64,000 nt of DNA. Source: Rachycentron canadum. Its lineage: Eukaryota > Chordata > Actinopteri > Carangiformes > Rachycentridae. Below, one piece after another: positions 21,546-34,599 of the stretch. The notes below the pieces were generated by a model. That model ran no database searches. It had not been told where the DNA came from and saw nothing but the letters and a program-made list of their open reading frames with translations. The stretch lies in assembly GCA_038496675.1 (NCBI GenBank), contig CM076659.1, forward strand, positions 20,961,983 to 21,025,982, read 5' to 3'. Every line of letters begins with the position of its first letter. Position 1 is the first letter of the stretch. Both the position numbers and the translations under genes were made by a program.

Positions 21546-23914
21546 CATTGATAAGAAACATAGATAATGATTCTAATCCATATATTCTATATCCTGATAT
21601 AGATAATAATAGAAAATTATTCTTTAGCTGTTTCCCACTTCAGAGGAAACATCCTTCAGAGGCATGGGCCACGTGGCACAACCTAGCCCACGATTCATTG
21701 CGTGCTGGTAATAATAATATGGTTTCAGGACAGCTCAGCAGTACGACTGTTTAACTGATTGTCTATGTGAAAAGTGTCACATAGTATAAGTCAAATTGGA
21801 CTTCTCGCTTGTTTCTGTTCCATGTGCTATGTTTGCAGCAGCTCTACAATAGTTGTTCATGGTCTGAGGAGCACCAATCACACCAGGAATCAGGATCAGC
21901 AAGTTAACACTAAGAGAAGAGCAGCACAGGACACAGTTAGGTTCTCTCACTGTCAATGATGCAGTCAGAAGATGCAAATAAAAATAGAAAAATCTCAGCA
22001 GCGTTAATGTTTTTACCAACAAAACAAATGGAAAAACTTTGCAACACATGAACAATGAATCCTCACATTTGGTGAGTATTTTAGTTAAATTTCATATCTG
22101 TAAATCCAGATTTACTCTTTATTCGTGGTTTTTGAAAATGAAACCACAATTTTTAGATAAAAAAAAAATTATAGACTGCAAAAATGGTCGATTTGTGTTT
22201 TTTAATATTTTTATTTACATCACCTCCCATTGGCTCTACTATTTTCTCATGTATTAATGATGCTTTATGTGTGAATGCTATTAGTTACATCTATTTACCA
22301 GAAAGATGTTCTTCAAAATGATGTTGGAAATATGCTGAAATTCAGTTGTATCGTATGTATCATATTGAGAAGGGTCACGCAAAAATAAATTGTAAATAAT
22401 TAAATAAATGATTCAGCGTCATATTTCTATTTTTATTCTGTATAAATATGCACAAGTCGTTGCAAAATGGGTGCTTTACTTTATTTCCATTCCATGTTTA
22501 TCATCACCCATGATTCATTTCTGCATCATGTTCACCTCTTCCTCGTCACATGCACCAGTTGTGCAGTAGCTGGCGTTACACTGAGCACAGAGGTCTGTGT
22601 GAAAGGAATGATATGGTGGATTCAGTCGGACTAATCCCATTAACTGCTGGAATAAAAAACACAGCCTAAAGAAAGAGTTGTCATTCTGATAAATCATACC
22701 GTACTGTACCATGTAGACAGGAGAGGAAAGCTTGTAATGTGGTGACCGCTCTCGCTGTCATTTTCCTAAAATAATTTATACATTCAAAATATGTTTAGGG
22801 TAAAAAAAAATGTTTAAGTCCACTAACAGCAGCGTCTGGCCTTTGCCTCCAGAGACTTTAAATAGCGAGGTAGAGCAGAAGTATTAAGAGTTTGACATGT
22901 AGATGATCTCTAAATAAATATGCCTTTGGTCAGAGCTGGGAGGAATATTACAGCCCAGAAACTGCTTAGGAAGCTGCAGGGATCTTCAAAGTACTTGGTA
23001 ACCCAAAATTTCCAATTAAAAGGCAAAATCCTTTCATGTTTTTTTTTTTCTCCCTGCAGAGTGCTGTGAAGTTACTCTCTGTTAGTGAATGATGAGGCAG
23101 TGACACACATACGATGAAATGCTGATTAAAGGTTGTGGAAAAAGGTGATGATTGGGTGAAAGAAGACATTATTTAGTCATGAGAGCATCTGGAAATTATG
23201 TACAGGAAAATAAACTTGGTTAACGTTGTGAAGTACAGTTTTAAACTAGATATTATAAAACTGTCTTTACTGTCAAAGTAACTGAGGAACACATAGTATT
23301 AAACACACTGAAGTAGAATAATGTGATGAAACTACTGTTATTTGTCTTCACATCTCTTGTTACAGTGATGGCAGATGAGTTGCAGTCACCAAATACAAAA
23401 AAAAAAATCTTGAGTAATGTTTTGTTGCTGACTTTACTGTATCATAAATATAATTTTCCATAATTACAAGCATGTCCACCAACTTTGTCTAAAAAAGTAT
23501 CATCCAAACTGCCTGTTGTAAACTCCCCTGTCAGTTTGCAGACCCACTTTATGCAATAAGCTAGTTATTTTATCTCCAAACAAAGGAGTTTACATAATCA
23601 TATTCAATGGCTAGTACATTAAAGCACTATCTGATCTGATCATCAGACAATGTTTGAATCATGTTTGTTGACTTGTAAAACTTCAATGAGGCGATGAAAC
23701 GCTGCATTTTCAGATTTATGAAATGCCAAGAGGATTGGCATGTCTGATCATTACTGAGACTGGAGGACAAAAGGACGGAGGAGATAAAGAGACAATGAGA
23801 CATAGCCACTATATTAGAAAGAATCCATTTATACTGGTCCTTTGAGTCCTTGTGTAACAAATAACCCCATGTAAACAGCTTATAATGACCCATAGTGATT
23901 TGTGTTCAGGCCGC
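21546..23914. other. Non-coding tract, AT-rich
   Basis: No gene, RNA or strong repeat recognised. Short homopolymer runs occur near 22159, 22802, 23040 and 23397. Confidence 0.5.
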
Positions 23915-24185
23915 TAGAGGTCGCTGTAGTGAGTAACAGAGAAAGGCAGGTGACTTCGACAGTGAAACAGACAGCTGTTGTTTCTCTTATCCATGACCTT
24001 TCTGCAACCTTAATCATGTTCATTATTGTAACCATGACAGCAAAGATCCTCTAAATGTAAGGCCATACTTATTTGAACCCAAACAAGGATCCTTTCCTAA
24101 ACCTAGCCTTTTTGTGCATGAATCCAAATAAACCGTGACAACTCAACATTAGCCAAGCAAACATTATTGTTACCGTGATGACAGA
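23915..24185 (-). repeat. Dispersed repeat H, degraded copy
   Basis: Contains 'GGCCGCTAGAGGTCGCTGTA', 'GTAACCATGACAGCAAAGAT' and an 'AACCCAAACAAGGATCC' stretch. These match in type the H copies at 40590-41170 and 63180-63605 (TGTTGTCATGGTAACAA, CACTAGATGTCGCC), in the opposite orientation. Old and divergent. Confidence 0.45.
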
Positions 24186-25735
24186 TGTTTCCTTTTGCAT
24201 TTTCAGAAATCAGCTCACCTCTAGTCCACATTGCACCATGGCCATAAACAATGCTTGGAGCCCTGCTGTGGCTGTAATAGTTTCACCTTTTCTAAAATCC
24301 TCATTTACATATGAACAGACCCTTAAATACCTCCAAACAAATTGTGTGATTATCTGTCTCTCCGCTGCTTCTTGTGAGGAGGAAGAGAAGGAGCTTTTAA
24401 TGACCATCATTTCATGTTTTCTTTGTTAGGCACTCAGTTGCTCATTAGTGGCAATATTCAAAATTTGAGCCTCACTCACTGTGAGATCCACTAAGAGATG
24501 AGAACAGATTGGACCAAAATATCACAGGGCTGATGAGATGCAAATTAGAGCAAAACTATGGAGTCAAGTTTGAGTTTCAGGGCTTCAGAACTTTTGTTCT
24601 TGGGTTATGTGTTGTGGTTCAGGTACAACAACTCAATTCCAATTAAGGGATAACTTAAAGGATATAGTATACTTAAAATGAACTAGGTCAGTGAAAAAAA
24701 AAAAAGTGATGCAAAAATCCTGCTATCATAGACTTTAAACACTCCCTTTTTTGTGTTCTCAATTGTAGTTAATAGTGTAATTGAAGATAATGGCACACAT
24801 TTAAAGACATTTCATGCTGTTGCAGATCAAAAATGAAAAAAGAAAGCCAGCAAGAAGAGGACAAACTGACTTTCTTTCACACCTCCGCACACTGCACAAC
24901 ATGATTGATATGATTGTCTGTTTAAGAAAGAACTGAAAAATGACTTGACTCAGCCTCCTCAAGGCAAAGGCAGATTTACTGTGGTTATTAAGCCTGTGCA
25001 TGTTCTGTAGTTACCCTGACCCCGCTGAAAAATGTAGCTGTGGAAGAAGAGTGTGGGGCTGCGATTGCTCAGCTTTGACTGCTTGCAGTTTGAGATCTTT
25101 AGGAAAAATTGAATGAAAGAACGTAAACGTTCGTAAAGTTACATGGATCCTGATCAGTTATTTTTGGCTCACAAGACTAGGCTGCTATATAAATGAGTGG
25201 GGAGAGAACCATACTTCATTTCATTCAATGGTCACTGCAAAATGAAAAACAATGTATAAAAATCACCAGTCAAATCTAATAAATACTACTCAAAAGGTTT
25301 GGTGACTTTGTGCCAAAATAAGGTTTAAGACGGCCTCTTTCCACAAATTATACGTCTATTAAGCATGTGTAAGTTTCTGCTTGCCTCGGTTCAATAGCTT
25401 GATGGTATTGATGTGATTCCCATTCGACTGTTGGCCTTTTGCGCAGAAAGGCAGGGCATGTCATACAACCACCATCTTTGGCGTCACAGACTTTGTCTCA
25501 CTCTGATAAAATCCCTGATCTAATACAACCAGATCATGTAGCCTAACATAAATCTGTCCTGGTGAAACCTGATGAACTATATATAAAAAACTGACTCCAG
25601 AAAAACAGCAGGCAAAAAGGCAAAATCCAAAAGAGCATTAGCAGGTCTGAACACGAGAGAGCAACACTAGAAGAGTGCCAGGACGAGTTGACACAGGGAT
25701 GCTACAAAACACACACACAGAGGGTAGAAAACAGA
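24186..25735. other. Non-coding tract
   Basis: No gene recognised. A poly-A run sits at about 24694-24705. Confidence 0.5.
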
Positions 25736-25895
25736 CACACAACAGGGAGGGAAGACAACGAGACACAGGTGCAACACATTAGGGCGGGGCAGGTAATCAC
25801 ACAGGCGGGAAACACATGAGGGCAGGAAGTGAAACGAGACAGGAGGTGACTTCAAAATAAAACAGGAAACATAAGACAAGACACTGGGGGGATCA
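25736..25895 (-). repeat. Dispersed repeat G, partial copy
   Basis: Matches the left arm of the inverted pair at 34395-34550: 'ACGAGACACAGGTGCAACAC', 'GCAGGTAATCACACAGGCGG', 'GAGGGCAGGAAGTG', 'AAAATAAAACAGGAA'. The minus-strand ORF at 25667-25930 is a reading of this repeat. Confidence 0.7.
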
Positions 25896-27489
25896 AAAAA
25901 TAACTCAACTAACAGAGCGATGTGTGACAACCTCGATAATTCCTACAAGCCTCCATCACAACAGAAGCATATTTCCGTAGGACTTATTGCTAACGGGGGT
26001 CCACATACTTTTCTCTCTATTTAATAAACTGTGTGACTATGGGCTGTGGATTCTTTGCCCAAATATATTTCCTGAACTTGTCTTGCCCTTGAAGAGGATT
26101 CTATTTTCAGAATATAACAGCTCAACCAAAAAGTCTTTCTTGGTCCGAGACCAAAAGAAGAGGCTCTTTTTGTATCTGTCCATCTCTCCTTCTCCCCCTC
26201 TTCTTCTCTCACTGCCCCACTCTCTTCCAACATGCTCTCTCCTTCTATATATATCACGCTCTCCTTCAACAAACACTCTTTCTCTCTTTGTAGGAAAATG
26301 GATTCGAGGCTTTTGATTCTTTTATGAAAGGCTGTCTTTTGAAACACAACTTTATCTGCGTCTCATCCATGATAAATGTGTCACAGCTTGAATTTGTTTG
26401 TCGTTTATCAGGTCAAATCAAACAAAACTAAAGAGGAACTATACAAATGCACAGTAGTTCAAATCATTTCATGTCTGTTTTCATGTCATCATCTGCTCAC
26501 TTGTCCTCACTGCAGACAGAAAACTCCCATTAGCATTACTTAGGATATGAGTAGATTTAGATTTGAATGAGTTTGATGTTGTTATTGCGTCAGTGAAACA
26601 ATTCTCAACCACAGCTCAACAAAGATGAATTAAACTATTGGAATTTCTCTTTGATCTGTAGTAATTATCATAAATCTGTAAAAAAATACTCTACTATGAT
26701 TAATATTTTTGTTTAACATGGTTTTCCCACAAATAAAGTGAAGAGAAACTGGAAATTTGAGCTTGAGCCCTAGTCAAGACCTGGACTCAGATGAGGAGTC
26801 AGAGAGACCAGAATCAGAGGCTAGTGGGGGTATCAGAACGGTTAGCGTAGCTAGCATCTTTTATTCGTTTATGTCATTTGTCAGCTTGTACCTGGAAGTG
26901 GTTGGCACAGTGTTACTGGTTGTGTTAATGCTAATTCTGGCTCGCTGTACCGACAAGGCTTCAGCTTTATGTGGTCTATTGACTCAATTGGTTCCTTAGG
27001 TTTGTGACGTATGAATCAATGAATCACTGAATCCGTTCTTATTGTTCACTGCAGTTCATGGAAATATTCATTCATGGTGTTGACTGCTTCTTGCCTAAAA
27101 GCAGAAGCTTTGTGATGTAAAACTAATGAGCATTTCTGTTTGTATTTTTTATTTTATTTTATTGATATTAGTGTCTCTGTTCACTCAGAGCTGGATCGAG
27201 TAAGATGGAGTAAGTTGTTTCACCCTAAAATCCTCAGGAGACAGTAATCACTCTTTTGTGACATTTTTCTGCCAATGGATTAGATTTACTTAGTGCAGGA
27301 AAACAACTGGGAGCAGCCACAGCTGTAGGTGACAGGCCGTAAACCTCCAACTCCTCTGAAGTTCTCCTTTTACTACAGCTACTCACACTGTATGCAGCAT
27401 GAAATTGGTCTGCGTTTTAAAAAAAAAAAATCACTTCTTTATTTAAACTAGAGGGCTGCTCAGAGATTGTAAAACCTAATTTCACTTCA
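25896..27489. other. Non-coding tract
   Basis: Includes an 80-codon plus-strand ORF (26757-26999) with an acidic start and a hydrophobic second half. It has no recognised homology or splice support, so it is not called a gene. A pyrimidine-rich block lies at 26175-26290. Confidence 0.5.
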
Positions 27490-27775
27490 CTTTCTGCCCT
27501 TGTGTGTTTGTGCTGCACCTGTGTCTCATTGTCTCCCCTTTCATAGTGTATTTACTTTGTATTCTTCTTTCCCCCGGTGCCAGTTCGTCTTTGTCCTTTG
27601 TGTCAAGTGGTCTGGCCTTGTGCAGTTAGTTTCCTTTATGTGTTACCATCGCTCAGCCCTTCAACCTCGCCGTCTACCTTGTTTGTATTGTTCATCTCTG
27701 TGCTGACTTTTGATAACTAAAGCCACTGTGACTTCTATGAATCATTATATGACACCAACCAACTAAACTACCCTG
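27490..27775 (+). repeat. Dispersed repeat G, divergent copy
   Basis: Shares 'CACCTGTGTCTCATTGTCTCCCC', then 'CCAGTTCGTCTT' and 'GTGTCAAG', in the same order as 35200-35290. More diverged than the 34-35 kb pair. Confidence 0.55.
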
Positions 27776-28084
27776 GTCCGCTTCCTTGCCAGTGTCCCAC
27801 AGAGACATGGTAAGAAACGACTATATGCTAATGAGACAGCTGCCAATTTGTCATTTTTATTGTCGTCATGTCTTTGGTGTAAGACAATTGCTCACAGGTT
27901 AGCACTTCACACTCCTCATCCTTCATCTCTCTTGTTCGTATCCTCAAGCATAAATGGCACATTTATTATCAGTTTTAGTATTCAGTATTATCCAGTGCTA
28001 TTTCCTTCACAAACTACACTTAGGAAGATCATATATTTTTTATTCCTATCCAACCCGATCTGCTTCTAAACAGCTTTTGAGGTG

Positions 28085-28444
28085 ATCTAACATCTAACAA
28101 TTTGATACTACACCTCCCTTTTCCTGCTGATGGTCTCTCAATCACAAAGTTACCACCCCCAAATTCATCCCCTGCTTTATGGTCTATTTTCCTCTAAATG
28201 GACCATTATTTAAAAAATGAACAGAATGTTGTATTGAAGACTTTAAACTAGAGACTGAGACCATAAACTCAGAAGAAGTAGGTCAATTTTTATATAAAAT
28301 GTTCACAATACAATCTGACTTCTTTTAACAACCAGTGCAGTCGCACCCTGATGCTCATTCGATAGAATGAAGGTTTCAGGCTCTTCAGCATTGACTTAAG
28401 TTTACGCACCCAGAGTCTATGTCCCTTTTAACATACAGTCTATG
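28085..28444 (+). repeat. Dispersed repeat C, copy 3
   Basis: Contains 'CAATCACAAAGTTACCACC', 'AAACTAGAGACTGAGACCAT' and 'CAATACAATCTGACTTCTTT', and ends 'ACAGTCTATGG'. It aligns along its length with 47960-48319. Confidence 0.7.
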
Positions 28445-29974
28445 GTCCTGACTAGGTCTGGACTTTCCCACTTGCTTTTACAGGCTGAGGTTATTTACTG
28501 TGCATATACGTTGTTACCACTAATAGAGATGTGCAGGTCTGAATGTGTGCGCATCCTGCATTTCAGACCAGTTTGTGTGAGTGAGGATCTCGGCCTCTCT
28601 CTCTGCCCCGATGCCTCTGTGTGTAATGAGCCGCTCTGACCGGCTGAATGAATGAACGACTGCTTGACAGGGTGTGTATGTGATTTCAGGAAGTTGTTTG
28701 GTTCTGCTCCGAGTGACCTTGCTCAGACCCAGGCTGTTTCCCTTCACCAAGTCCATCAGCAGGCTTGTGTAAGCACATACCTATAGCTGCCCTTGGTTCT
28801 GCAGGGGTGGGTAACACTCTTTTTATTTAGTGCTTGTTTTTCACCAATATGGATTTGATGCATGTTCAACTAGGGTTTGTCCATGACCAGGGTGAAATAA
28901 CATTGTCTGTTTGAGGCGTTTGAAGGCAAAGTCTGTCCCTAAAACACTTCAACTGCAGCCTCTGGCATTTTTTCAGAAGGAGTCTTTCTGTTGATATATA
29001 TATCTAGTTCTACATCTGTATCTAACAAAATGTAGATCATATGATCCAGATGTTTTTAGTAAAAAAAAAAAAAGTTTGAGAAATGCAAAGCAAACTAATA
29101 ATCAAGTTTTGAATCAGCGATCAAATAAATTTCTACTCCCACAGTAAAAGGAAATGGAACAGAACATACAACTCCTCCAGATCTGTGTCTTGAACACTGA
29201 CTCATATTTTGTCAAATTAAAATAAACTGTCACTCTCTGGCTCTGAGCTCTGATGCTGATGCTGTCTCCTCCCACACAATCCACCCATTGCTCACTGCAA
29301 CAGTTTCATACTCCTGTGGAGGTTGTAAAAAAAAAAAAAAAGTCCATTTTCACTAACAAAACAGTCGAGAAGCATGCAACATCGCCGATTGTGGAAACAG
29401 TGTTTAAGGATCAGAGGGATGATTTTGCCCTCAGGCTCATCGCTGCAGTAGCACAGAGGGAAGAAAATTGTGTCTCATGCAGGGCTTTGATTTTTATAGA
29501 TAATACAACACATTTTATGACAACCCCGGGCCTCTACTGCCACATCAGTTAGTTATGAATGTTTTTCTCTGTTGGTAACATACCAAAGTTGACTAAAGAT
29601 GTGTTTTTATGTAGAGTTTTCTGTGAACCTTACACCAGGAATTAAAATCTAATTTAGAAATTCTTCTTGTGGTGTTTCCTCAAGAGTTATGCTTTTTATT
29701 GATTTGAAATGGAAACACACTTAAGTTATTATTTCCCTCATGGGGATGCAACGGCTCGGGCGTCCTGCTGTTCATCGTGAATCACATCAACACAGCCAGA
29801 CCAGACTGTGCTTTGAATATTTCAACTTTCTGGAAATATCTGGACATGGAGATTTTGAACAAAGCCACCAACTCCCCAAAATTGAGTTTGTGGAGAAGAA
29901 ATGTTGCTTCTGAAAAGCTAGATTTTTCAATAAACCATGGTAACACACCAGCTCAGGCACTTAACGCTTTTATG
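28445..29974. other. Non-coding tract
   Basis: No gene recognised. ORFs 28442-28639 and 29253-29552 have no visible domain. Poly-A runs at about 29059-29072 and 29327-29341. Confidence 0.5.
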
Positions 29975-30184
29975 ACTCCAGGTGGGTGGGCTTGGGGGCG
30001 GTGACTGCTTTGTTATGACATCACAAAGTCCCAGAAGTCCTGACAGCTGGTTTTAAAGCTCAGTTTTTGAAAACAGGCTGTGAGCATTTCTCTGTGGACT
30101 GAGACCTTTGATACTTTCACTGTATTAATATAGAACCTGGACCTGATTTATAATCAAAGAAGACCATTATTCTATGGGACCTTT
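29975..30184 (+). mobile_element. MITE-like family A, partial copy
   Basis: Matches 7775-7995 closely, including 'GACTGCTTTGTTATGACATC' and 'GAGACCTTTGATACTTTCAC', and ends 'CTATGGGACCTTT' at 30184. The left half of the full element is missing. Confidence 0.75.
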
Positions 30185-30690
30185 AAAAATCACATCTCCT
30201 CCTAGGACATCCCCCCTTTCTCTGCCCATATCTCCCAATTCCTTATCTCTTTAATATTTAATTTTTTATTTTAATGACTGATGGATGGGGCAACAGAACT
30301 GAGACGATGCTCCACTTAGCATGAGCACCGAAGTCTGCAGTGTGATTGCACATAGTGAATTACCATTTCAGAGCCTCCTGCGCTTCTAATTTTAGAAGGG
30401 AAAAAATGAAAAAAGAAATCCGAATGCGGGGGTTTCCCTCTGATGTTTAAATGTGCAAGAGGCTTTTTTGTGGTTATTTGTTTGCCTCATCAGGTTAACA
30501 TTTTTACACTAAGAGTCATAACACTGTTTTGAATCAAAGCTGGTCATTGCAAGTGTTAAATTACAGTTAATTTAAAACGAGAATGGATATAACACTAAAG
30601 GCCAACTCTTACAGAAGATGGTATTTCTATTGTACCATGCAATGAGATCGTTGCCACGGTAATCTGTCTATTTGATTTTTAATCATCTTG
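30185..30690. other. Non-coding spacer between two opposed family A copies
   Basis: AT-rich, no gene. It separates a plus-strand and a minus-strand copy of the same MITE-like element, so 29975-31154 can fold as a stem with a loop of about 0.5 kb. Confidence 0.5.
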
Positions 30691-31154
30691 AAAGCTCCCA
30701 TATTGTATAAAGGGAGACCTTCATGTATTCTTTGACTATAAATCAGGTCCAGGTTCTATATTATTAGAAGTGAAAGTATCAAATGTCTCAGTCCACAGAG
30801 AAATGCTCACAGCCTGTTTTCAGAAACTGAGCTTTAATACCAGCTGTCAGGACTTCTGGGACTTTGTGATGTCACAACAAAGCAGTCACTGCCCCCACCT
30901 GGACCCACCAGCCAACCTTGCAGGATTTGGTTTCTCTGAGTGTTTTCCTGAAATCTGCTACATTTTTATGAGGTCACTTGAACCCTAAACCAGGAGAGGT
31001 TCAGATCATCTCTTCTGATTGGCTGTCTCTTTCTGTCTGTTGTTGCTAGAGCCCCAGAGCTCAGCCTGAGAGAGGAGATGTAAAACTACTGAGATGGTTT
31101 TTGGTTCTTAAAACCACAAATGTATCTTCTTATGGTCTAAAATATGGGACCTTT
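30691..31154 (-). mobile_element. MITE-like family A, full-length copy (~464 bp)
   Basis: Starts AAAGCTCCCATATT at 30691 and ends AATATGGGACCTTT at 31154, so its two ends form imperfect terminal inverted repeats of about 14 bp. The left half matches the copies at 7775 and 29975 in reverse. The right half ('CCCCAGAGCTCAGCCTGAGA') matches 49950-50125. No transposase gene and no clear target-site duplication were seen. Superfamily unresolved. Confidence 0.7.
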
Positions 31155-31693
31155 GATATTCAGTTAGAAAACAAGTTCTGGTGACACAAGACTGGAGGTC
31201 AAGTTCAAATTCAGTCCAGTTCTTAATGTTTTACACCTAATTAAAATTATATATAAAAACAGAATGGAATAAAAATTTAAAATCAAGTCTCATCAGAAAA
31301 GGTTAGTTTGCTTTTTTATGCACTTTGGTTTGTTAGCACTGGAAACAAAGCTACAAAGCTGGTGTGGGCTTAATTTGTTCAGAGAGGGAGCCATTAAAGG
31401 TCCTCTCTGCTCCCTGTGACATCTTGAAAACAATGCTGACCTCCAGAGTGGGAAACAAAGACACAGCAGACTGATGAAACCTTTCAGAGGTTTTGGGTAT
31501 TGCTGTACTTTTTTATTGTGTTTGCCCTCCAGCCTCTTCAGCTTCCTCCATCTTTTCTCCCCCTCTAGTCCCTCCATTAATCCTCCTCCTCCTTATCCTG
31601 CTGCAACATCACTCTCTGCTCTTATGTAATCAAGTGAACTGTGTGTGTTAGCTGAGCTTATTTACTTCCCCAGTGGCCCACCTCTGTGAAATG

Positions 31694-31694
<1 letters not shown>
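31155..31694. other. Non-coding tract
   Basis: No gene recognised. The minus-strand ORF 31293-31577 has no known motif. Confidence 0.5.

Positions 31695-31741
<47 letters not shown>
31695..31741. repeat. (CA)n microsatellite
   Basis: About 23 CA units. Cysteine/valine ORFs over it are artefacts. A TG-type partner lies 265 bp downstream. Confidence 0.97.
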
Positions 31742-31746
<5 letters not shown>

Positions 31747-32002
31747 ACTGTGCATAAATGTAAATGTGGTAATATGGAAATTCCCACACAATAACAGACA
31801 CAATGAGTCACATGCAAATACACAAATGCCATAAATGCATACACACATGTACACACACCCACAGCAGAGTGTCCAGGTGTCTAGCATCTTTGCACCCAAA
31901 CAGTTCCTGTCTGTGTTGTCAGGTCACATGACCAGCGGCTATTGCTAACAAAGCACAGCATCCTTCATGAATTAATTATGGCCAGAAATAGCAGAAGTCA
32001 CA

Positions 32003-32005
<3 letters not shown>

Positions 32006-32043
<38 letters not shown>
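32006..32043. repeat. (TG)n microsatellite
   Basis: About 19 TG units, the strand complement of the CA tract at 31695-31741. Confidence 0.97.
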
Positions 32044-32044
<1 letters not shown>

Positions 32045-32834
32045 AGAGATTTTGGGTCAATGAGGATAATTATTAATATCTGACTTCAGGGTTTCAGTGA
32101 ATGAATCAGTCCGCTGCCTCATGAACAGCACAAGGAACATGTAGTTGTGTGTTTGTGTGTGTGTGCCACAAACGCGTTTCAGTTTCTCTGTGGGATCATA
32201 CGTTGCCAGACGTTACAGTGCGAGGGGAGCACTTGTGTGTTTATCTACAGACTGAGCATCTCATTCCTCTGAGCCATAGTGCCATTTTTTCCAACAACTA
32301 ACAAAAAAAAAAAAAAAATCAGTGAGTCTCCCAACATCACCATGAGCGCACACACTGTAGTTGTAAGTCCCTCACACACCTTCCTGCTGCCTAAAACAGC
32401 TCCTTAGAGCACAGAGTGTGGATTAATCTGCCACAGAATATAGTCCCCAACAAATTTCCTCCTGTTTGAGGAACATTTGCTCAAGACATTTTGCCCTCTC
32501 TGAAGAAAGTATAAACTGTATTTGTGAGTCACTTTTAAAGCTTCACACACATCAGTGTGGGGCTGAGAGCAGTTTTAGACAATGTCGATAACATTGATGG
32601 GTTTGTTCTTTTCACGGGATATTGTTGACAACAAAAATATTAAATAATGTCATACTTTTAAGAATAGAAAAAAATCAAAGTAGTCACTGCTCACTGTTTG
32701 TGCCTCTACAGCACCAAGATTTAGATGACGTTCAAGAAGCATTAAAAACTATAGAAATGTGTTTTAATAAACATGTTTAAATAAGTCAAGAATGAATAGA
32801 AACTTACCAGCACCATTTTGAAACTATTATTTGA
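32044..32834. other. Non-coding tract
   Basis: No gene recognised. A poly-A run lies at about 32304-32319. Confidence 0.5.
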
Positions 32835-33010
32835 GCCGCGCTTTTGCCTTTATTTAACAGGGAAAGTAGAGAGACAGAAAATACAGGAGACACAGTGATG
32901 GAGAGACATGCAGTAAGGGGTCTAGCCGGCTGGCGTCAAACCGACGACCTGTTGCTCAGGGCAGAAAAATACCCATATGGTATTCATCTAACCATTCAGC
33001 CATTGGGAGA
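32835..33010 (+). repeat. Dispersed repeat I (fish-type, single copy here)
   Basis: 'TTTATTTAACAGGGAAAGTA' then 'GAGAGACATGCAGTAAGGGG' resembles a repeat I know from other fish genomes ('GGAATGACATGCAGCAAAGGGCC'). The ORF 32844-33107 is derived from it. Confidence 0.5.
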
Positions 33011-33049
33011 CAAGGACCCAGGAGACTGTTTTAAAAGAAGCACTGCAAA

Positions 33050-33215
33050 AAAAAAACAAAAAAAAAAAACATTAAAAACAAGCAAATGCAAAGATGGAAT
33101 AGATTAAAAAGATATTACGTCATATATTGTTGAGTTGCATCAGTCGTGACGTTTAATTAAGCCCAGACAGGTCCAGCAGAGCTCAGGAAGCTCCTTCCTC
33201 TGGTGAGGAGCAGAC
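33050..33215 (+). repeat. Dispersed repeat K, copy 1
   Basis: Shares 'ACAAGCAAATGCAAAGATGG', 'AGATTAAAAAGAT', and a terminal 'GGTGAGGAGCAGA' with 58500-58670. It is A-rich at the left. Confidence 0.5.
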
Positions 33216-34146
33216 AATTGTACAGTTTTTAACGTACGAGACTGGACCCACAATGTAGACACACACACACACAGAGGGATAAGTTTAAGCTGTTTAATTG
33301 CACAACAATTAAGTAACGCAGGATGATAAGATAAGTAAACGGAGGAGAAACCAAACTGTTGATTGATGTTTGGCCGGAGCGTTTACCACAGGGAGGGAAA
33401 CAACGAACTGGTGACAATGGAGAGGAGGACCAGGTTCTTATACAGGAGAGCTTCATCGGGTGTGTAGGTGCGCACACGTGCACACACAAGTTGTATATTG
33501 CAGTGTTTGCATGTGTGTGAGTGTGTTAGGAAGAAAATGTTCTGTCCTCCGCCCTTTGTGTTTCGTCAGTATTCAGGCTCAAACTTTGGAGGGACACTGA
33601 GCCATTGTGCTCTGTAAATAATAGATGCAGCCTGTGTTGTTTGTTTCTAAAGGACCACCTGGGGGCAACTTTCATTAGTGCTCCACTGCTCTAACCACAT
33701 CTCTGGTATTTTGGAAAATCTGCTGTCAGAGAGTACGTGGGATGATTATCATTTGACACAGGCCTGGCTTTGATATTAGTGCAGCACCAATGAAAGTAAA
33801 ACTGCTTAGAGGTCGAAAGGCCACTCAGGTTCAACATCCTCTCCTGCAATGTTGATGTTTTTAATTTTAAGCTTGATGCCACATTGAGAACATGGTTTTC
33901 AAATCAATAACATGATACATCCACAGTCACCGCAACCTGGCTTCCAGTTTTGTATGTTATATGTGCAGCTGATGTGTGTTTCAGTATAATTGTGAGGGCA
34001 GGGTGATAAATCATGATCATCATGATTCACATGACACTAAAACACTATCACACCATCATTAGAGATGAGAAAGAGAAATCTTCTGATTAAAGTTTTTTAA
34101 AGAGTTTAAAGAGGACTGATGTTTCTTGTCTAATTCTCTCTCTAAT
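33216..34146. other. Non-coding tract
   Basis: No gene recognised. A short CA run lies at about 33260-33273. Confidence 0.5.
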
Positions 34147-34599
34147 GTATCACAGCTCTGGGACAGAGGACTCAAATGAGCAACTCAGTAGGTTCCAAAA
34201 ACAGCAATATTAATTAACTCAAAAGATTAACAGTCACACAGGCTGCGAGCGAAACGAAACGTAGGCAAGTAGGCAAGGGCAACGAGATGCCAGAAACAGG
34301 TATGGACAAATCTCTAAACTGGAAACTCACGAAACGCTGGAACTCTTGACCGAGAGGAACAAGACGAACTGGACTGAGGGGAATAACACATGGACTATAC
34401 ACTCAGAGGGAGGGGAGACAATGAGACACAGGTGAAACACATTAGGGGAGGAGCAGGTAATCAAACAGGCGGGAAACACAAGAGGGCAGGAAGTGGCTGA
34501 TCTGGAATGAGACAAGAGGTGAGTCTTTCAAAATAAAACAGGAACTGACACAAGGAACGGGCAGACATCATTTAACTGCAGGAAGTGGTTGTGACACAA
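34147..34599 (-). mobile_element. Dispersed repeat G, left arm of a long inverted repeat
   Basis: 453 bp from GTATCACAG to GGTTGTGACACA. Its reverse complement matches 35036-35409. In the 195 bp next to the spacer I count four differences, so the pair is young or gene-converted. The outer part of this arm holds about 80 bp missing from the other arm. The TGTGTCACAACC..GTGATAC ends, and a mid-element stretch like a promoter/poly-A region, are compatible with a solo LTR or a non-autonomous element, but neither is shown. Minus-strand ORF 34327-34515 is a repeat reading. Confidence 0.75.

Noticed and set aside
26757..26999. 80-codon ORF with an acidic start and a hydrophobic helix-like second half
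   Set aside because: Short, without recognisable homology, a strong start context or neighbouring exons. A single hydrophobic stretch in AT-rich DNA is common by chance.
31695..32043. CRISPR-like or tandem array in the CA/TG region
   Set aside because: Simple dinucleotide repeats with no spacers, in vertebrate DNA.
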